Shown one piece after another: positions 1 through 8,248 of a DNA stretch of 64,000 bases. How positions within the stretch are numbered: the stretch's first letter is position 1; the number at the start of each line of letters is the position of its first letter. The stretch lies in contig NZ_CH672429.1 in the NCBI RefSeq assembly GCF_000153025.1, positions 1,480,226 to 1,544,225 of the forward strand, read 5' to 3'. The DNA is from Marinomonas sp. MED121 (GTDB lineage: Bacteria > Pseudomonadota > Gammaproteobacteria > Pseudomonadales > Marinomonadaceae). Under the pieces are notes generated by a model. It searched no databases. It had not been told where the DNA came from and was given only the letters and a program-made list of their open reading frames with translations. The position numbers were made by a program, and so were the translations under genes.

Positions 1-2
1 TT

Positions 3-632
3 ATTGCTAACCTTCTCAAATCACAATATTCAGAACTCGAAGGTTTTGGTATTGATGAAGTCTTTCGATTCTTTGGAATTACTCCCATAGAGCAACCTAT
101 CCTTCTTTCAGGAAGTCTTAACTTTACGCAACATGGAAGTATTCTCGATGCCAGTTTTCCTCCGGCAGTAGGATTGTTCCCAACTGAAGAGCTGCTAGTA
201 TCAACTCAAATAGCTATAACTAGTGTTATAACCATAGAAAATCAGGCTTCCTTTATGCGCTACGTTAAAGAGGAAAAACAACCAACAGAAATAGTACTTT
301 ATACTTCTGGCATTCCGACCCCTAAATTTATTGAACTTTTCCAAAAGGTTTCTAATACGTTAGAATCTGAAACTAACTTCCTTCACTGGGGAGATATCGA
401 TCTTGGTGGCTTTAGGATCTGGAACATACTAAATAAATCGATAGAAAGAGAGGTTAAACCGCACCGGATGTCACCAGATGATTATCCAAGCTCTCAGCAC
501 TTAAAAGATTTAAACGAGTCTGAAAAAACACAGCTTGAAACACTTTCCAATCCTAGCATAGCGAAATTAATTCAAAGAATAACTTCTGTCGGAAAAAAAT
601 ATGAGCAAGAGATGTGGAAAGGAAAACAGTAA
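3..632 (+). CDS. jetD: Wadjet JetD-type protein, C-terminal part (DUF2220), cut by window edge
   Basis: The frame is open from the window edge to the stop at 632, so the 5' part lies outside. The TTG at 174 is only an internal codon. Visible are an ENQASF block (VITIENQASFMRYV, around 219-260) and WGDIDLGGFRI (around 388-420). These resemble the conserved acidic Toprim-like core of the DUF2220 domain at the C-terminus of JetD, the nuclease subunit of the SMC-like Wadjet anti-plasmid system. In known systems JetD is often the last gene of jetABCD, so jetABC would be expected just left of the window. Family assignment rests on these two motifs. A stand-alone DUF2220 protein is the alternative. 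Confidence 0.68.
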   Translation: MANLLKSQYSELEGFGIDEVFRFFGITPIEQPILLSGSLNFTQHGSILDASFPPAVGLFPTEELLVSTQIAITSVITIENQASFMRYVKEEKQPTEIVLYTSGIPTPKFIELFQKVSNTLESETNFLHWGDIDLGGFRIWNILNKSIEREVKPHRMSPDDYPSSQHLKDLNESEKTQLETLSNPSIAKLIQRITSVGKKYEQEMWKGKQ

Positions 633-774
633 AAGTGATTTTTTATGCTAATAAAGCATTAGAATAATGTAATAAATCAATTTCATCTTACCTAATATTT
701 TCGGATTCCAAAAAAATCACATTCAGATGTTTAAAATGCTGTATTGGTAGTTAGCTAATTTCACTACAATTGGT

Positions 775-968
775 ATGATGGATCAAACTTACTTTATTAG
801 TAAACCTAAAAGCAATTACTTTGGAGGACTTATCAAACCTTCCTAATCACCAACAACATAATGCTTCATTAGGGAAATCAAAACTTCAAGAAAAGCTTAC
901 TACAACTCCTCTTGAGAGCTTTAATAATGGATTAATTACGGGTAATAAACACTAAAGAATACTGTTTG
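775..968 (+). pseudogene. Decayed second copy of the small ORF at 5485-5628
   Basis: This stretch is a direct-repeat relative of 5482-5673, covering the 47-codon ORF and its 3' flank. It begins ATGGATCAAACTTACTTT, against ATGGATCAGATTTACTTT in the intact copy. It then carries a small deletion that shifts the frame and an early TAA about 22 codons in. The downstream part (ACTTGGAGGACTTATC, CTTCAAGAAAAGCTTA, AAACACTAAAGAAT) still aligns with the intact copy. The two copies bracket the subtilase/AAA/XRE cassette. The rest of 633-996 holds no recognisable gene. A 10-bp inverted repeat (635-644 and 711-720, GTGATTTTTT) lies there. Confidence 0.6.
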
Positions 969-996
969 TTTTAAAAAGCTCCATTTTTATAGAAAA

Positions 997-3603
997 TTAA
1001 GCTGTTTGCTCTGCAGCAATAGAAAGCCCTTGCTTAACTTCTTCGTAGATTGGTATATTTTCACCAGGTGTATCAAGAGTGACAACCAAAGCATAAGGGA
1101 TTTCTATATTTGAAATCCCTGCTCTCCCCATACAGTGAACTTGAATAGTAAGTTGATCTCCTTCAGTAAAAACTGACGCTTTATCACCTTTACGAACATC
1201 ATGATAAAGTGTGCCATTCTTTAAGTAATGATGGTAATAATCACTACTCTGAGCATTGATATCTTCTTTTGATGATGTAGCCCATAATTGAGCCCCCCTG
1301 TAATCTTGATGACCATGATTCACAGGAGAGAACCATGCAATAGTCACAATGAGACGTCGCTCAGACGTTTGAGACGCTAAACTTTTGGGCAAAGGCATCT
1401 TATATTCATGCCCAGCATCATTCTTAATTACTCCTGTATAGATCAGTGTTGCTTGATTATTCTGGCAGGCATGAATTCTTTGTTCATTAACATTACCAAA
1501 ACCAATAAATTGATTCAGTTCAGATTTAAATATATTACTATTAGATTTGTCTTTCAGATATTTAGAAATAACATCTGTAAGTGACCTAGAGTATTCAGCA
1601 CCATGAGCGAGAAGTGCTTTCAGTATTAATGCATCTGGAGCATGAGATAAAGCTTCAGAATCGCCTAAATCTTTTATCCCTTTAAGTGTCTCATATAAAA
1701 AAGCAATACGACGTGTTGCCAATGCAGCTGCATTACTTGTTCCGGCAGTATATCCGTATGAGTTAACAGAGCCCAAAACTGAAGAAGGTAGCGCTGTTTT
1801 TTGCCCTGGCCCAAAGCGCGTACTTACAACAGGTTCGAGCACAATATCCTGTTCAGCTAAATAGCTCTTATTACGATAAGTAAGCCTGCCTCCAGGCATC
1901 ATCAATTCAGGCTTAATTGAGTTTTTCTTACCTAATGATATAGGGTTAATAGGGCTAAATATTTTCTTTGTTTCCAATATATCAATCTGATTAGGAGGGA
2001 GCTTGCCAACAAAGTCATCACTATGTTCTGCTTTTATGGTCAATGCATTGATAGACTCAGCTGGAGACATCATACGACGTTCGTATTTCTGTTTAGCAAT
2101 TGCTTTAATAAAATGCTCTTCCATATTAAATAATTGCAATGATTGAAAGTCCCTCTCCTTAATACCTTCTAAACAAATACTTTGAGCCATATTTCCAGCA
2201 CTAACGACAAACAACACATCATATTTGTAAGAAAGCCAATCAAGCATTCGTGCCCATGGGCTCATTTGTATATCAAAACGCCTATATGGATCCCCTACGG
2301 ATAAATTAATAACCAATACATCAGGGGCTGTTGGTTGAGCACCTTCATCACCAACTTTCATTCTAATAACGGCACGATGCATTAGATCTATTGGCAAATA
2401 GTTATCAGGGACTTTCTCACTTTTCATCCCATCAAAATGAGGAGAACCAGGTGCTAAAATAGGACGTACATATAATGGTCTATCTAAAGAAGGTTCATCT
2501 TTTTTATTTAAGTCACCATGAATAATAAGTGACGCCATTGAGGTACCATGTACCTGTTCCATTGGAGACGAATATAACGCTTCAAAATCATCTGGATCAT
2601 CAATTATTAAACGATTTTTAAGAGCTTCATGATTTGACAAAGGTAAGCCGTCAAATAATGCAACTATCGGCTGCAAATGCTCAGAGACGTCGTCATTACT
2701 CGTATTTGACTCAAAGTTCATCTGACTATCAGAGTCGATTACCTTAGGAACTAAGCATTGCCCTAAAGGTCTAAAGAACATAACATCGTCGCATCGCATG
2801 AGCTCAACTGATTTACCGCTTGATTTGATAATCTCCTGAACGCCACTAACAGGCAACTTTCCAAGTATTGCGTGATAACCAATTCCAGCATGAGCAAAGC
2901 AGCTAGATACTTCACCGCCATTCAATTGTATTAGCTTTTTTATTCGGTGTTCCGCATTAATTCTAAGCTGGCTATTTTCGCGATACCAAAGCTCAATTTC
3001 AAATGGAATTAGATCATCATAACCATGCTCAACATCTTCTAATTTATACGCCCAATCTTCCAACAAATGCGTACTTTCAAGTCGATCTTTTGTTCCCCAA
3101 ATACGGATATCAATTAAATGAAGAAAAGCCTCCCTCAGTGGCGTGAGCCCTTTTTTAATATCTCCAGTTTTAAGGTACTGATTCCATATTGCTTTTAAAT
3201 GAAGTAGCCCTGCTTGACTACTCATGGTCAGGTAGGCATTTTTGCTGGTAGGCTTTAATGACTCGCCTTGTTTAAGGTAAAAATTCTCATCTTGATAGCT
3301 ACTATCAAGAAGTTCGCTTGCAATAAATTCAAACCCTTCGACTTTAGCAAGAGCCAATGCCAGATTTTGAATATCTCCAGCTACTTCCAACACTAAAACC
3401 TTTTCAGGAAGCATGCCTTCTGGAGAATCTGATAACTTAATATTTTCAGCAAATTTTATTTCTAGTGTTTCAATTTTTGAAAAAATTCTTGCTTTTTGTT
3501 TATCTTCAGAAGGAGCACATTTTTGCACTCTGGGTGGGGACAGCTTATCTCTTTTTCTATCTGTATTTGGCTTTCTGAAGGTGAGAATTGGTTTTCTTTC
3601 CAT
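997..3603 (-). CDS. Subtilisin-like serine protease (S8 family) of an AAA-ATPase/protease cassette
   Basis: 868 aa, no signal peptide, probably cytoplasmic. The triad can be read: Asp318 in ALFDGLP, His352 in VHGTSMASL and Ser623 in GTSNAAAL, with the usual VVSAGN block between them. The N-terminal ~300 residues are a non-catalytic region typical of the large bacterial subtilases partnered with an AAA ATPase. The C-terminal ~200 residues form a further domain. It lies 32 bp downstream of the ATPase gene on the same strand, so the two should form one operon. ATG at 3603 is preceded by AAAAGGA. Such pairs occur in accessory and defence islands. The target of proteolysis is unknown to me, and an anti-phage role is inferred only from context. 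Confidence 0.82.
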   Translation of the reverse strand: MERKPILTFRKPNTDRKRDKLSPPRVQKCAPSEDKQKARIFSKIETLEIKFAENIKLSDSPEGMLPEKVLVLEVAGDIQNLALALAKVEGFEFIASELLDSSYQDENFYLKQGESLKPTSKNAYLTMSSQAGLLHLKAIWNQYLKTGDIKKGLTPLREAFLHLIDIRIWGTKDRLESTHLLEDWAYKLEDVEHGYDDLIPFEIELWYRENSQLRINAEHRIKKLIQLNGGEVSSCFAHAGIGYHAILGKLPVSGVQEIIKSSGKSVELMRCDDVMFFRPLGQCLVPKVIDSDSQMNFESNTSNDDVSEHLQPIVALFDGLPLSNHEALKNRLIIDDPDDFEALYSSPMEQVHGTSMASLIIHGDLNKKDEPSLDRPLYVRPILAPGSPHFDGMKSEKVPDNYLPIDLMHRAVIRMKVGDEGAQPTAPDVLVINLSVGDPYRRFDIQMSPWARMLDWLSYKYDVLFVVSAGNMAQSICLEGIKERDFQSLQLFNMEEHFIKAIAKQKYERRMMSPAESINALTIKAEHSDDFVGKLPPNQIDILETKKIFSPINPISLGKKNSIKPELMMPGGRLTYRNKSYLAEQDIVLEPVVSTRFGPGQKTALPSSVLGSVNSYGYTAGTSNAAALATRRIAFLYETLKGIKDLGDSEALSHAPDALILKALLAHGAEYSRSLTDVISKYLKDKSNSNIFKSELNQFIGFGNVNEQRIHACQNNQATLIYTGVIKNDAGHEYKMPLPKSLASQTSERRLIVTIAWFSPVNHGHQDYRGAQLWATSSKEDINAQSSDYYHHYLKNGTLYHDVRKGDKASVFTEGDQLTIQVHCMGRAGISNIEIPYALVVTLDTPGENIPIYEEVKQGLSIAAEQTA

Positions 3604-3635
3604 TTAAACAAAATCCTTTTAAGTGAGTTACTCTC

Positions 3636-4619
3636 TTATTCTTCTACCCTATATCGGTTTGACCACTGACTAAGGCATTGTGAAGTGATTTTCTTAATAT
3701 TTGATTCACTATCGGGGAGTCCTAGTACATATTTTCTTTGTACATCCAAAGCAAACTGTTCTAATTCAGCAAAACTAAGGCCCACTAATTTTTTAGCTAG
3801 CGTCATTGGTGATAAGCCTAAAGAATGTCCGACTCTTTCCTCAAACTCTTCAAACCATTTTGATGCCATCTTTTGAGTAGGCGATGGAATATTCACTTGC
3901 ACTTGAAATCGACGCCAAATGGCTTTATCTAACATAGATTCATGATTTGTTGCACCAACGACGACAACGTGATTTGGTAAAAGATCTATTTGCTTGAGTA
4001 ACGAACTAACAACACGTTTTATTTCACCATTATCATTTGCATCTTCACGCTCTTTACCTATTGCATCAAACTCATCAAAAAATAAAACACATCGTTGAGT
4101 ACTTACATGCTCAAATAGTTTATCCATTTGCTGAGCGGTTTCACCCAAAAAACGATTGATAATACCTTCGTACTTAACAGTAAAAAAAGGCACCATTAAA
4201 TGATTTGCTAACGCTTCAGCTATTGTTGTTTTGCCATTCCCAGGAGGCCCACTCATTAGAATTTTGTGTCGAGGTTCTAAATTGTATGATCGAAGCAAAT
4301 CTTTTCGAGAATGCTCTTCTATAACCTCATAAAAAACAGAAAGAACACTATCTGATAATGTCAAATCAGATAAAGTTTTTTGAGCTTTTGTTTCATAAAA
4401 AGCATTTTGAAGATCGGGATTATTCGTAAAGCGTCTTGCTTGATTATCAGTTGTTGTTGAACTGCTATTTACAAGGATGCTCTTTAATTTATCGGCAAGA
4501 TGATGATGATGCCGAGCAGTTGCCTCTGCAGCAATTGCTTCCGCAGTCTTCTTGAAACGCGACAAATCACCGTTTATGCCTGTTTCAACCAAACTTACAA
4601 CCAAATCTGCTCTAGCCAC
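3636..4619 (-). CDS. AAA+ ATPase partner of the subtilase
   Basis: 327 aa from the GTG at 4619, which has GAGG 8-9 bp upstream. An upstream TTG at 4655 would add 12 unlikely residues that fall inside the promoter/operator. MARADLVVSLVETG followed by a His-rich helix is the typical start of this family as I know it. Walker A is GPPGNGKTT (Lys130), Walker B is LFFDEFDAIG near residue 190, and GATNHE is a sensor-1-like motif. The ATPase class resembles FtsH/katanin-type AAA proteins and may recruit or activate the subtilase. It is first in the operon, and its promoter overlaps a palindrome probably bound by the divergent XRE protein. Confidence 0.85.
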   Translation of the reverse strand: MARADLVVSLVETGINGDLSRFKKTAEAIAAEATARHHHHLADKLKSILVNSSSTTTDNQARRFTNNPDLQNAFYETKAQKTLSDLTLSDSVLSVFYEVIEEHSRKDLLRSYNLEPRHKILMSGPPGNGKTTIAEALANHLMVPFFTVKYEGIINRFLGETAQQMDKLFEHVSTQRCVLFFDEFDAIGKEREDANDNGEIKRVVSSLLKQIDLLPNHVVVVGATNHESMLDKAIWRRFQVQVNIPSPTQKMASKWFEEFEERVGHSLGLSPMTLAKKLVGLSFAELEQFALDVQRKYVLGLPDSESNIKKITSQCLSQWSNRYRVEE

Positions 4620-4636
4620 AATACACCTCGAATAAC

Positions 4637-4669
4637 AATATTCGCAGTATAGCAAACTGCACGAATATT
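4637..4669. promoter_or_regulatory. Palindromic operator over the ATPase promoter
   Basis: AATATTCG at 4637-4644 is mirrored by CGAATATT at 4662-4669. The inner parts (CAGT and ACTG) also pair apart from a two-base slip. On the minus strand TGCTATACT, an extended -10 element, lies between the arms (TATACT at 4646-4651). The site sits 18-50 bp upstream of the ATPase GTG and about 86 bp from the XRE gene. A repressor bound here would block the ATPase/protease promoter and perhaps autoregulate the XRE gene. Confidence 0.6.
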
Positions 4670-4754
4670 AAGGAAGAATTTAAGTTTCATAAACACTAGC
4701 CATTTTAATTCATTTGGTGAATAATTTCCATTTTTCAAGTTTATAGAAATATTT

Positions 4755-5078
4755 ATGAATTTACTAAGCGAATCAGATGTAGTAAAGCTTGCACTTAAAA
4801 AATCCACTTTAAGTCAAAAGGATTTTTCCAAAAAATTAGGAAAAAGCCAAGCACAAATATCTAAATACATTTCCGGTGAAAGTAATTTGAGTGCAAAAAC
4901 ATATATTCATTGTATGAATATTCTATCTCAGCTTGAAAATGACGATGATAGTCTAATATTACTTCTTAAAGAAACATCTCGATTGAAAGGAGAAAAACAT
5001 AAGGAAATACGGAAGGCACTAATAGACTTAATAAAAGCTTACAGTTCAAATAAGGATTTAGATAATGACGTTTTATAA
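4755..5078 (+). CDS. XRE-family helix-turn-helix regulator, divergent from ATPase/protease operon
   Basis: 107 aa. Residues ~8-60 form a Cro/CI-type HTH (LSQKDFSKKLGKSQAQISKYISG), followed by an acidic and then a basic helical tail probably used for dimerisation. It is transcribed away from the ATPase/protease genes across a 135-bp region that contains a strong palindrome, so I infer that it controls that cassette. This is the usual layout for a defence module kept silent by its own repressor. No ligand-binding or peptidase domain is visible. The stretch 5079-5484 after it contains only decayed sequence and repeats. Confidence 0.82.
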   Translation: MNLLSESDVVKLALKKSTLSQKDFSKKLGKSQAQISKYISGESNLSAKTYIHCMNILSQLENDDDSLILLLKETSRLKGEKHKEIRKALIDLIKAYSSNKDLDNDVL

Positions 5079-5089
5079 AGTATAAGGAG

Positions 5090-5242
5090 TTTTATACACA
5101 CTACCTCAACTAAAAATAAAGCCGAAAGCGAGACCTTCTCATGCACCAAGCCAAGAAACGAAACCAATGTCATTGCTTATGAAGCCCTATATCATGATCA
5201 ATTCAAACTTGGTAACGCTTACCTATATAAAATTGCAAACTA
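5090..5242 (+). pseudogene. 3' remnant of an unknown gene
   Basis: One frame from about 5090 to the TAA at 5240-5242 reads as a plausible protein tail (TNVIAYEALYHDQFKLG near its end). It has no start codon: a stop lies just upstream, next to the end of the XRE gene. It runs straight into the intergenic repeat that elsewhere follows and precedes the FGE-like genes. I therefore read it as the 3' end of a lost gene of the same array. I do not recognise the family. Confidence 0.3.
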
Positions 5243-5373
5243 AGTTAGTTAATTTGTAACACCTACTCTATGAAATCAGGCAATAAATTGACCAAAAGAC
5301 AGCCATTTAAATTTTTTAACAAAACCTCCTTAATGCTTCTTCACACCTACAATTGCCTTTATATTTGACAGAT
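5237..5373 (+). repeat. Orphan copy of the FGE-array intergenic/promoter repeat
   Basis: Same element as 8556-8726, 9766-9966 and 11009-11209. It has the palindrome AACTAAGTTAGTT, a GGCAATAAATTGCC-like palindrome (5279-5292, one mismatch), the TCTTCACACC tract and the CTTTATA tract. In the other three places it ends in a ribosome-binding site and an FGE-like lipoprotein gene. Here it degenerates after ~135 bp into ATTTGACAGATAC and no such gene follows, so a fourth array member was probably lost or the promoter was copied alone. Confidence 0.65.
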
Positions 5374-5411
5374 ACATTATAATTTTGTAAATACCTCTAC
5401 ATTTTTCTTTA

Positions 5412-5463
5412 GATTATCAATATAAGGAGCTAAGTTTTAAATACCTAAGGAATAGGTAGCCCA
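5412..5463 (+). repeat. 52-bp leader element shared with 18791-18841
   Basis: Both copies contain an ATTATCAA box, then GCTAAGTTTTA, then an ACCTA...TAGGT-type short palindrome. Each precedes a small ORF: 5485-5628 here and 18925-19323 there. The ATTATCA box is the complement of the TGATAAT box repeated at the transposon end at 19503, so the element may derive from a transposon end or be a mobile promoter unit. Confidence 0.45.
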
Positions 5464-5484
5464 CCATCAACAAGGAGTGTTTAG

Positions 5485-5628
5485 ATGGATCAGATTTACT
5501 TTTTATTAGTCAACCTAAAAGCAATTACCTTGGAGGACTTATCGAGTCTTCCCGATTATCAGCAGCATGATATTGCATTAAGGATTGAACTGCTTCAAGA
5601 AGAGCTTATCAAAGCTTTTCAGGAGTAA
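5485..5628 (+). CDS. Small protein of unknown function (47 aa)
   Basis: ATG at 5485 has a strong AAGGAG 7 bp upstream. The 47-residue product begins MDQIYFLLVNLKAIT and ends in an acidic amphipathic helix (RIELLQEELIKAFQE). A frameshifted homologue lies at 775-968, and a perfect 15-bp stem hairpin follows at 5662-5699. The ribosome-binding site, terminator and second copy support a real gene. I do not recognise it. It is too short for most gene-length cutoffs. Confidence 0.55.
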   Translation: MDQIYFLLVNLKAITLEDLSSLPDYQQHDIALRIELLQEELIKAFQE

Positions 5629-5661
5629 CTTGAATAGGTGTTAGTAGCTAGCAGCAAACAC

Positions 5662-5699
5662 CAAAGAATGCGACTTTCTTTAAGAAGTCGCATTCTTTG
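5662..5699. terminator. Perfect 15-bp stem hairpin, probable bidirectional terminator
   Basis: CAAAGAATGCGACTT (5662-5676) pairs perfectly with 5685-5699 across an 8-base loop. It lies between the small plus-strand ORF and the 3' end of the minus-strand ankyrin gene, so it can end both transcripts. The A- and T-rich stem ends give a short U tract in each direction. Confidence 0.7.
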
Positions 5700-5736
5700 T
5701 ACTAAAATTCAGAATATTTGATTTTTGATCAATATT

Positions 5737-8019
5737 TCAGGGCATAATGTTAAAAAAATCTTTACCAAATCGCTTGGTAAAAACATTATAAACGTCCCTC
5801 GATTGCCAAAAGTGCATCAACCTTAACATGCCTATCCTCTGCTGATTTCTAGAATCAACACAAGTGTCCCTTAAATCAATCTCGCTCTTTTTAGAATCAA
5901 GCATAAACTTTACAAGCTCCGCCTCATTAAGCTCAATAGCTAACATCAGAGGCGTATAACCAAGCATTCCGGTATTATGCTTTGCTATTGGAGATGCGCC
6001 ACGACTGATTAACAGCTTAGCAATTTCTCTTAAATTATCAGCGGTTGAATATTTACAAACATTACCCTTTATTAAGCTAGTACAGTGGGCTTGCATTTGT
6101 TTAAGCATTTCATCTTGTTGTTGGTTTGAAATATTTTCGCCTAGTTGTTTGAGGTCATGGGGTAGCAGACCTGCAGAGTATGCCCTAGCAGTTTGCAAAC
6201 CGATCTCGGAGTATTTCATCCATTCATTAAACGCCTGATTTTGAGGTCTTTTTAAATGTTGTGATATAAGGGCAATAACCGTAAAAAGAGGTGTTTCATT
6301 GCCAACATCATGCCTTCTATCTACAGTAGCCCCCATATCGATCAGTTTTTCAACAATATCTATTCGTCCAGTTTGAACAGCACAACCTAGAGGCGAAAGT
6401 TTCCTCTTATTTGTTACTGTATCCAGAACACTTTTATTATGTGTTTTTTCGCTTATCAGTTTAAAACTCTGATCTTTCATCGAATTAAGAGGTAGAAGGT
6501 TAACTTGCAATGACTGCACAGCCAGTAAAATAGCAGACTCATTACTTGAAGATAATTTATTAACATTTGCGCCGGCGTCTAATAATTGAGCAACCGCATC
6601 ATCTTCATCCATCATCGAAAAATATGTTAGTTGAGGCATTTTCTTAGACATACCATCAATTAACCCTACTGAGAACATTTTATCTGGCTTCACTAGGTCT
6701 AAACGATAGCTATCTTCAACAACAATCCACGGACCAGAACTTTTATGAGGCTCACTAGGATAAGTAGCATCAGGGAAAAAAGAGTCCTTAGAAAAAAAAG
6801 AATCAAAGTATGCGCTATACGCAGCAATCTCCCAGCTTTCTATTTCTTCAGGCTTTGCTTTAAACTCATTTTTATCAACTCCAGAAGGCATAAAATCAAT
6901 CTTCATTAAAACAGCCATTCTTCTAAGCCGATTGATAAAGCTTTTCTTAGGTTTAGGGGATCGACACGCTGCTATAAGCGCCTCTCTAATGATGCGTTCA
7001 GCATTCTCACCTTGGCGATAAATCACCTGTTCAAACGCTAAAGTATATTCATCTATAGCATCTTCTAAATTACCAGAATGTAGCTGGTAACGAGCCATCA
7101 TCCAATGATAGTAATAGGTTGTTTCCTTTCGTGTATCTATGGTGGATAATTTATCTTTTAACTCGTTTAGCAACCCTAAGCTTTGTTGCTTAGCGTGCTT
7201 AGACTTAACTTTACGTAGCGCGAGTAAATTTGATGCACGTAAAGCTAGTTCAGCCGTTGGTTCGAACCTTACCGCACCTTTAGTAAGGCTCTCAATAAGG
7301 CATTTAGCAAGCTCCTCTAAGCATTCGTTAGCCAAAAGTTGTTTAACTAAATTTAAGTCCGTATAACCACTACGATCAAAAAAGTAATCCCAAAGCCTAG
7401 CTGTGATAAGACGAGCTTTATATGTTCCCCAACTATTTCCCAGTTCCGATTTTTCACCGAAAGCGGCAATACTAGATATCTCGGGTAACTCTGCAGCAGA
7501 TTGTGAAGTCCAAGCTCGTATTCGCTCTTTTTGACTATCAGAACTTTTTTGATAGAACTCTTGCCACTCACTACTTTTCTCAAACTGCTCTAGTACTAAA
7601 GTCATTAAGGTTTTATCTGAGTTAGCAATTTCTCTTGCTGATAGCCCCATCCCATCTATCGATTCTGTACATAGCTCAACGACTGCAAATGTAAAAAAGT
7701 ATTTATCAAGAATCTTTTTAGATTCATCTGCATTAGCGCCATCTAATGGTATTGCTTTGTAGAGATTCAGATAACATTCACAGATAAATTCGAATTGCTT
7801 TAAGATATGATCAGCAAAGTGAATATTGACATATTTAGTCAAAGGCTCATGAATCAGCTCTTTTTTTAAAGTGTCTAAATGGAAAGGGCTAATTTCAGTT
7901 TTTTTGCAGGCGTCATCTATTTTTTTTCCTGCTAACTTTTTGGTCCCCAGTCCTTTTGCAAACTCTCTAAGTATGTGTTGAAAAGAATAGTATGGAGTAA
8001 TGATCGTTTCTTTAGTCAT
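5737..8019 (-). CDS. Large ankyrin-repeat protein
   Basis: 760 aa without signal peptide or membrane segment. Residues 1-~400 are helical and unassigned, with a TPR-like stretch near 290-330 (YYYHWMMARYQLHSGNLEDAIDEYTLAFEQ). Ankyrin repeats occupy the C-terminal half: DAVAQLLDAGANVN, SPLGCAVQTGRIDIVEKLIDMGATV, REIAKLLISRGASP and YTPLMLAIELNEAELVKFML. Its ATG overlaps the stop of the HicA-like gene by 4 bp (ATGA), so translation is coupled. Such proteins bind partners; enzymatic activity is not visible. Its place in the island suggests an accessory function, possibly phage- or plasmid-related, but that is a guess. Confidence 0.72.
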   Translation of the reverse strand: MTKETIITPYYSFQHILREFAKGLGTKKLAGKKIDDACKKTEISPFHLDTLKKELIHEPLTKYVNIHFADHILKQFEFICECYLNLYKAIPLDGANADESKKILDKYFFTFAVVELCTESIDGMGLSAREIANSDKTLMTLVLEQFEKSSEWQEFYQKSSDSQKERIRAWTSQSAAELPEISSIAAFGEKSELGNSWGTYKARLITARLWDYFFDRSGYTDLNLVKQLLANECLEELAKCLIESLTKGAVRFEPTAELALRASNLLALRKVKSKHAKQQSLGLLNELKDKLSTIDTRKETTYYYHWMMARYQLHSGNLEDAIDEYTLAFEQVIYRQGENAERIIREALIAACRSPKPKKSFINRLRRMAVLMKIDFMPSGVDKNEFKAKPEEIESWEIAAYSAYFDSFFSKDSFFPDATYPSEPHKSSGPWIVVEDSYRLDLVKPDKMFSVGLIDGMSKKMPQLTYFSMMDEDDAVAQLLDAGANVNKLSSSNESAILLAVQSLQVNLLPLNSMKDQSFKLISEKTHNKSVLDTVTNKRKLSPLGCAVQTGRIDIVEKLIDMGATVDRRHDVGNETPLFTVIALISQHLKRPQNQAFNEWMKYSEIGLQTARAYSAGLLPHDLKQLGENISNQQQDEMLKQMQAHCTSLIKGNVCKYSTADNLREIAKLLISRGASPIAKHNTGMLGYTPLMLAIELNEAELVKFMLDSKKSEIDLRDTCVDSRNQQRIGMLRLMHFWQSRDVYNVFTKRFGKDFFNIMP

Positions 8020-8210
8020 GATAATCTTTGAATATCCTTATAAAAATTCATGTATGCACGTCGGTCACTTGGGCTACCAGGAACAGTAAGTTGTTTACCT
8101 TTAGGTGAGCAAACAGAACCATGCTTTTTAAGACGTTTAAAGCGCCACTTATCTCTAATAAGACAACACACTAATTTATGAATGTCTTTATTGCTACTGT
8201 ATTTTTTCAT
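8016..8210 (-). CDS. HicA-like small double-stranded-RNA-binding-fold protein
   Basis: 64 aa, basic. The pattern KDIHKLVCCLIRDKWRF followed by KKHGSV and LTVPGSPSDRRA is that of HicA-like mRNA-interferase-fold proteins: a catalytic-type His after the Lys pair, then a proline-rich end. Members with the PGSPSDRRA tail are common on plasmids and islands without a HicB partner, and none is seen here. The stop overlaps the ankyrin ATG, so the pair is probably one unit. There is no convincing ribosome-binding site. Whether it is a toxin is unknown. Confidence 0.65.
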   Translation of the reverse strand: MKKYSSNKDIHKLVCCLIRDKWRFKRLKKHGSVCSPKGKQLTVPGSPSDRRAYMNFYKDIQRLS

Positions 8211-8219
8211 GCTGCAGTA

Positions 8220-8237
8220 GGTGGGCTAACGCCCACC
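8220..8237. other. Short GC hairpin between SMP-like and HicA-like genes
   Basis: GGTGGGC pairs with GCCCACC over a 4-base loop. It has no U tract on either strand, so it is not a typical terminator. It lies 10 bp upstream of the HicA-like start and may be an intercistronic processing or attenuation element. Confidence 0.45.
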
Positions 8238-8248
8238 TTTCCCTAAGC

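Noticed and set aside
4595..4807. 70-aa minus-strand ORF across the ATPase/XRE promoter
   Set aside because: It overlaps the palindromic operator and the start of the XRE gene, and has no family look or ribosome-binding site.
8220..8237. Intrinsic terminator before the HicA-like gene
   Set aside because: The stem is good but no U tract follows on either strand.
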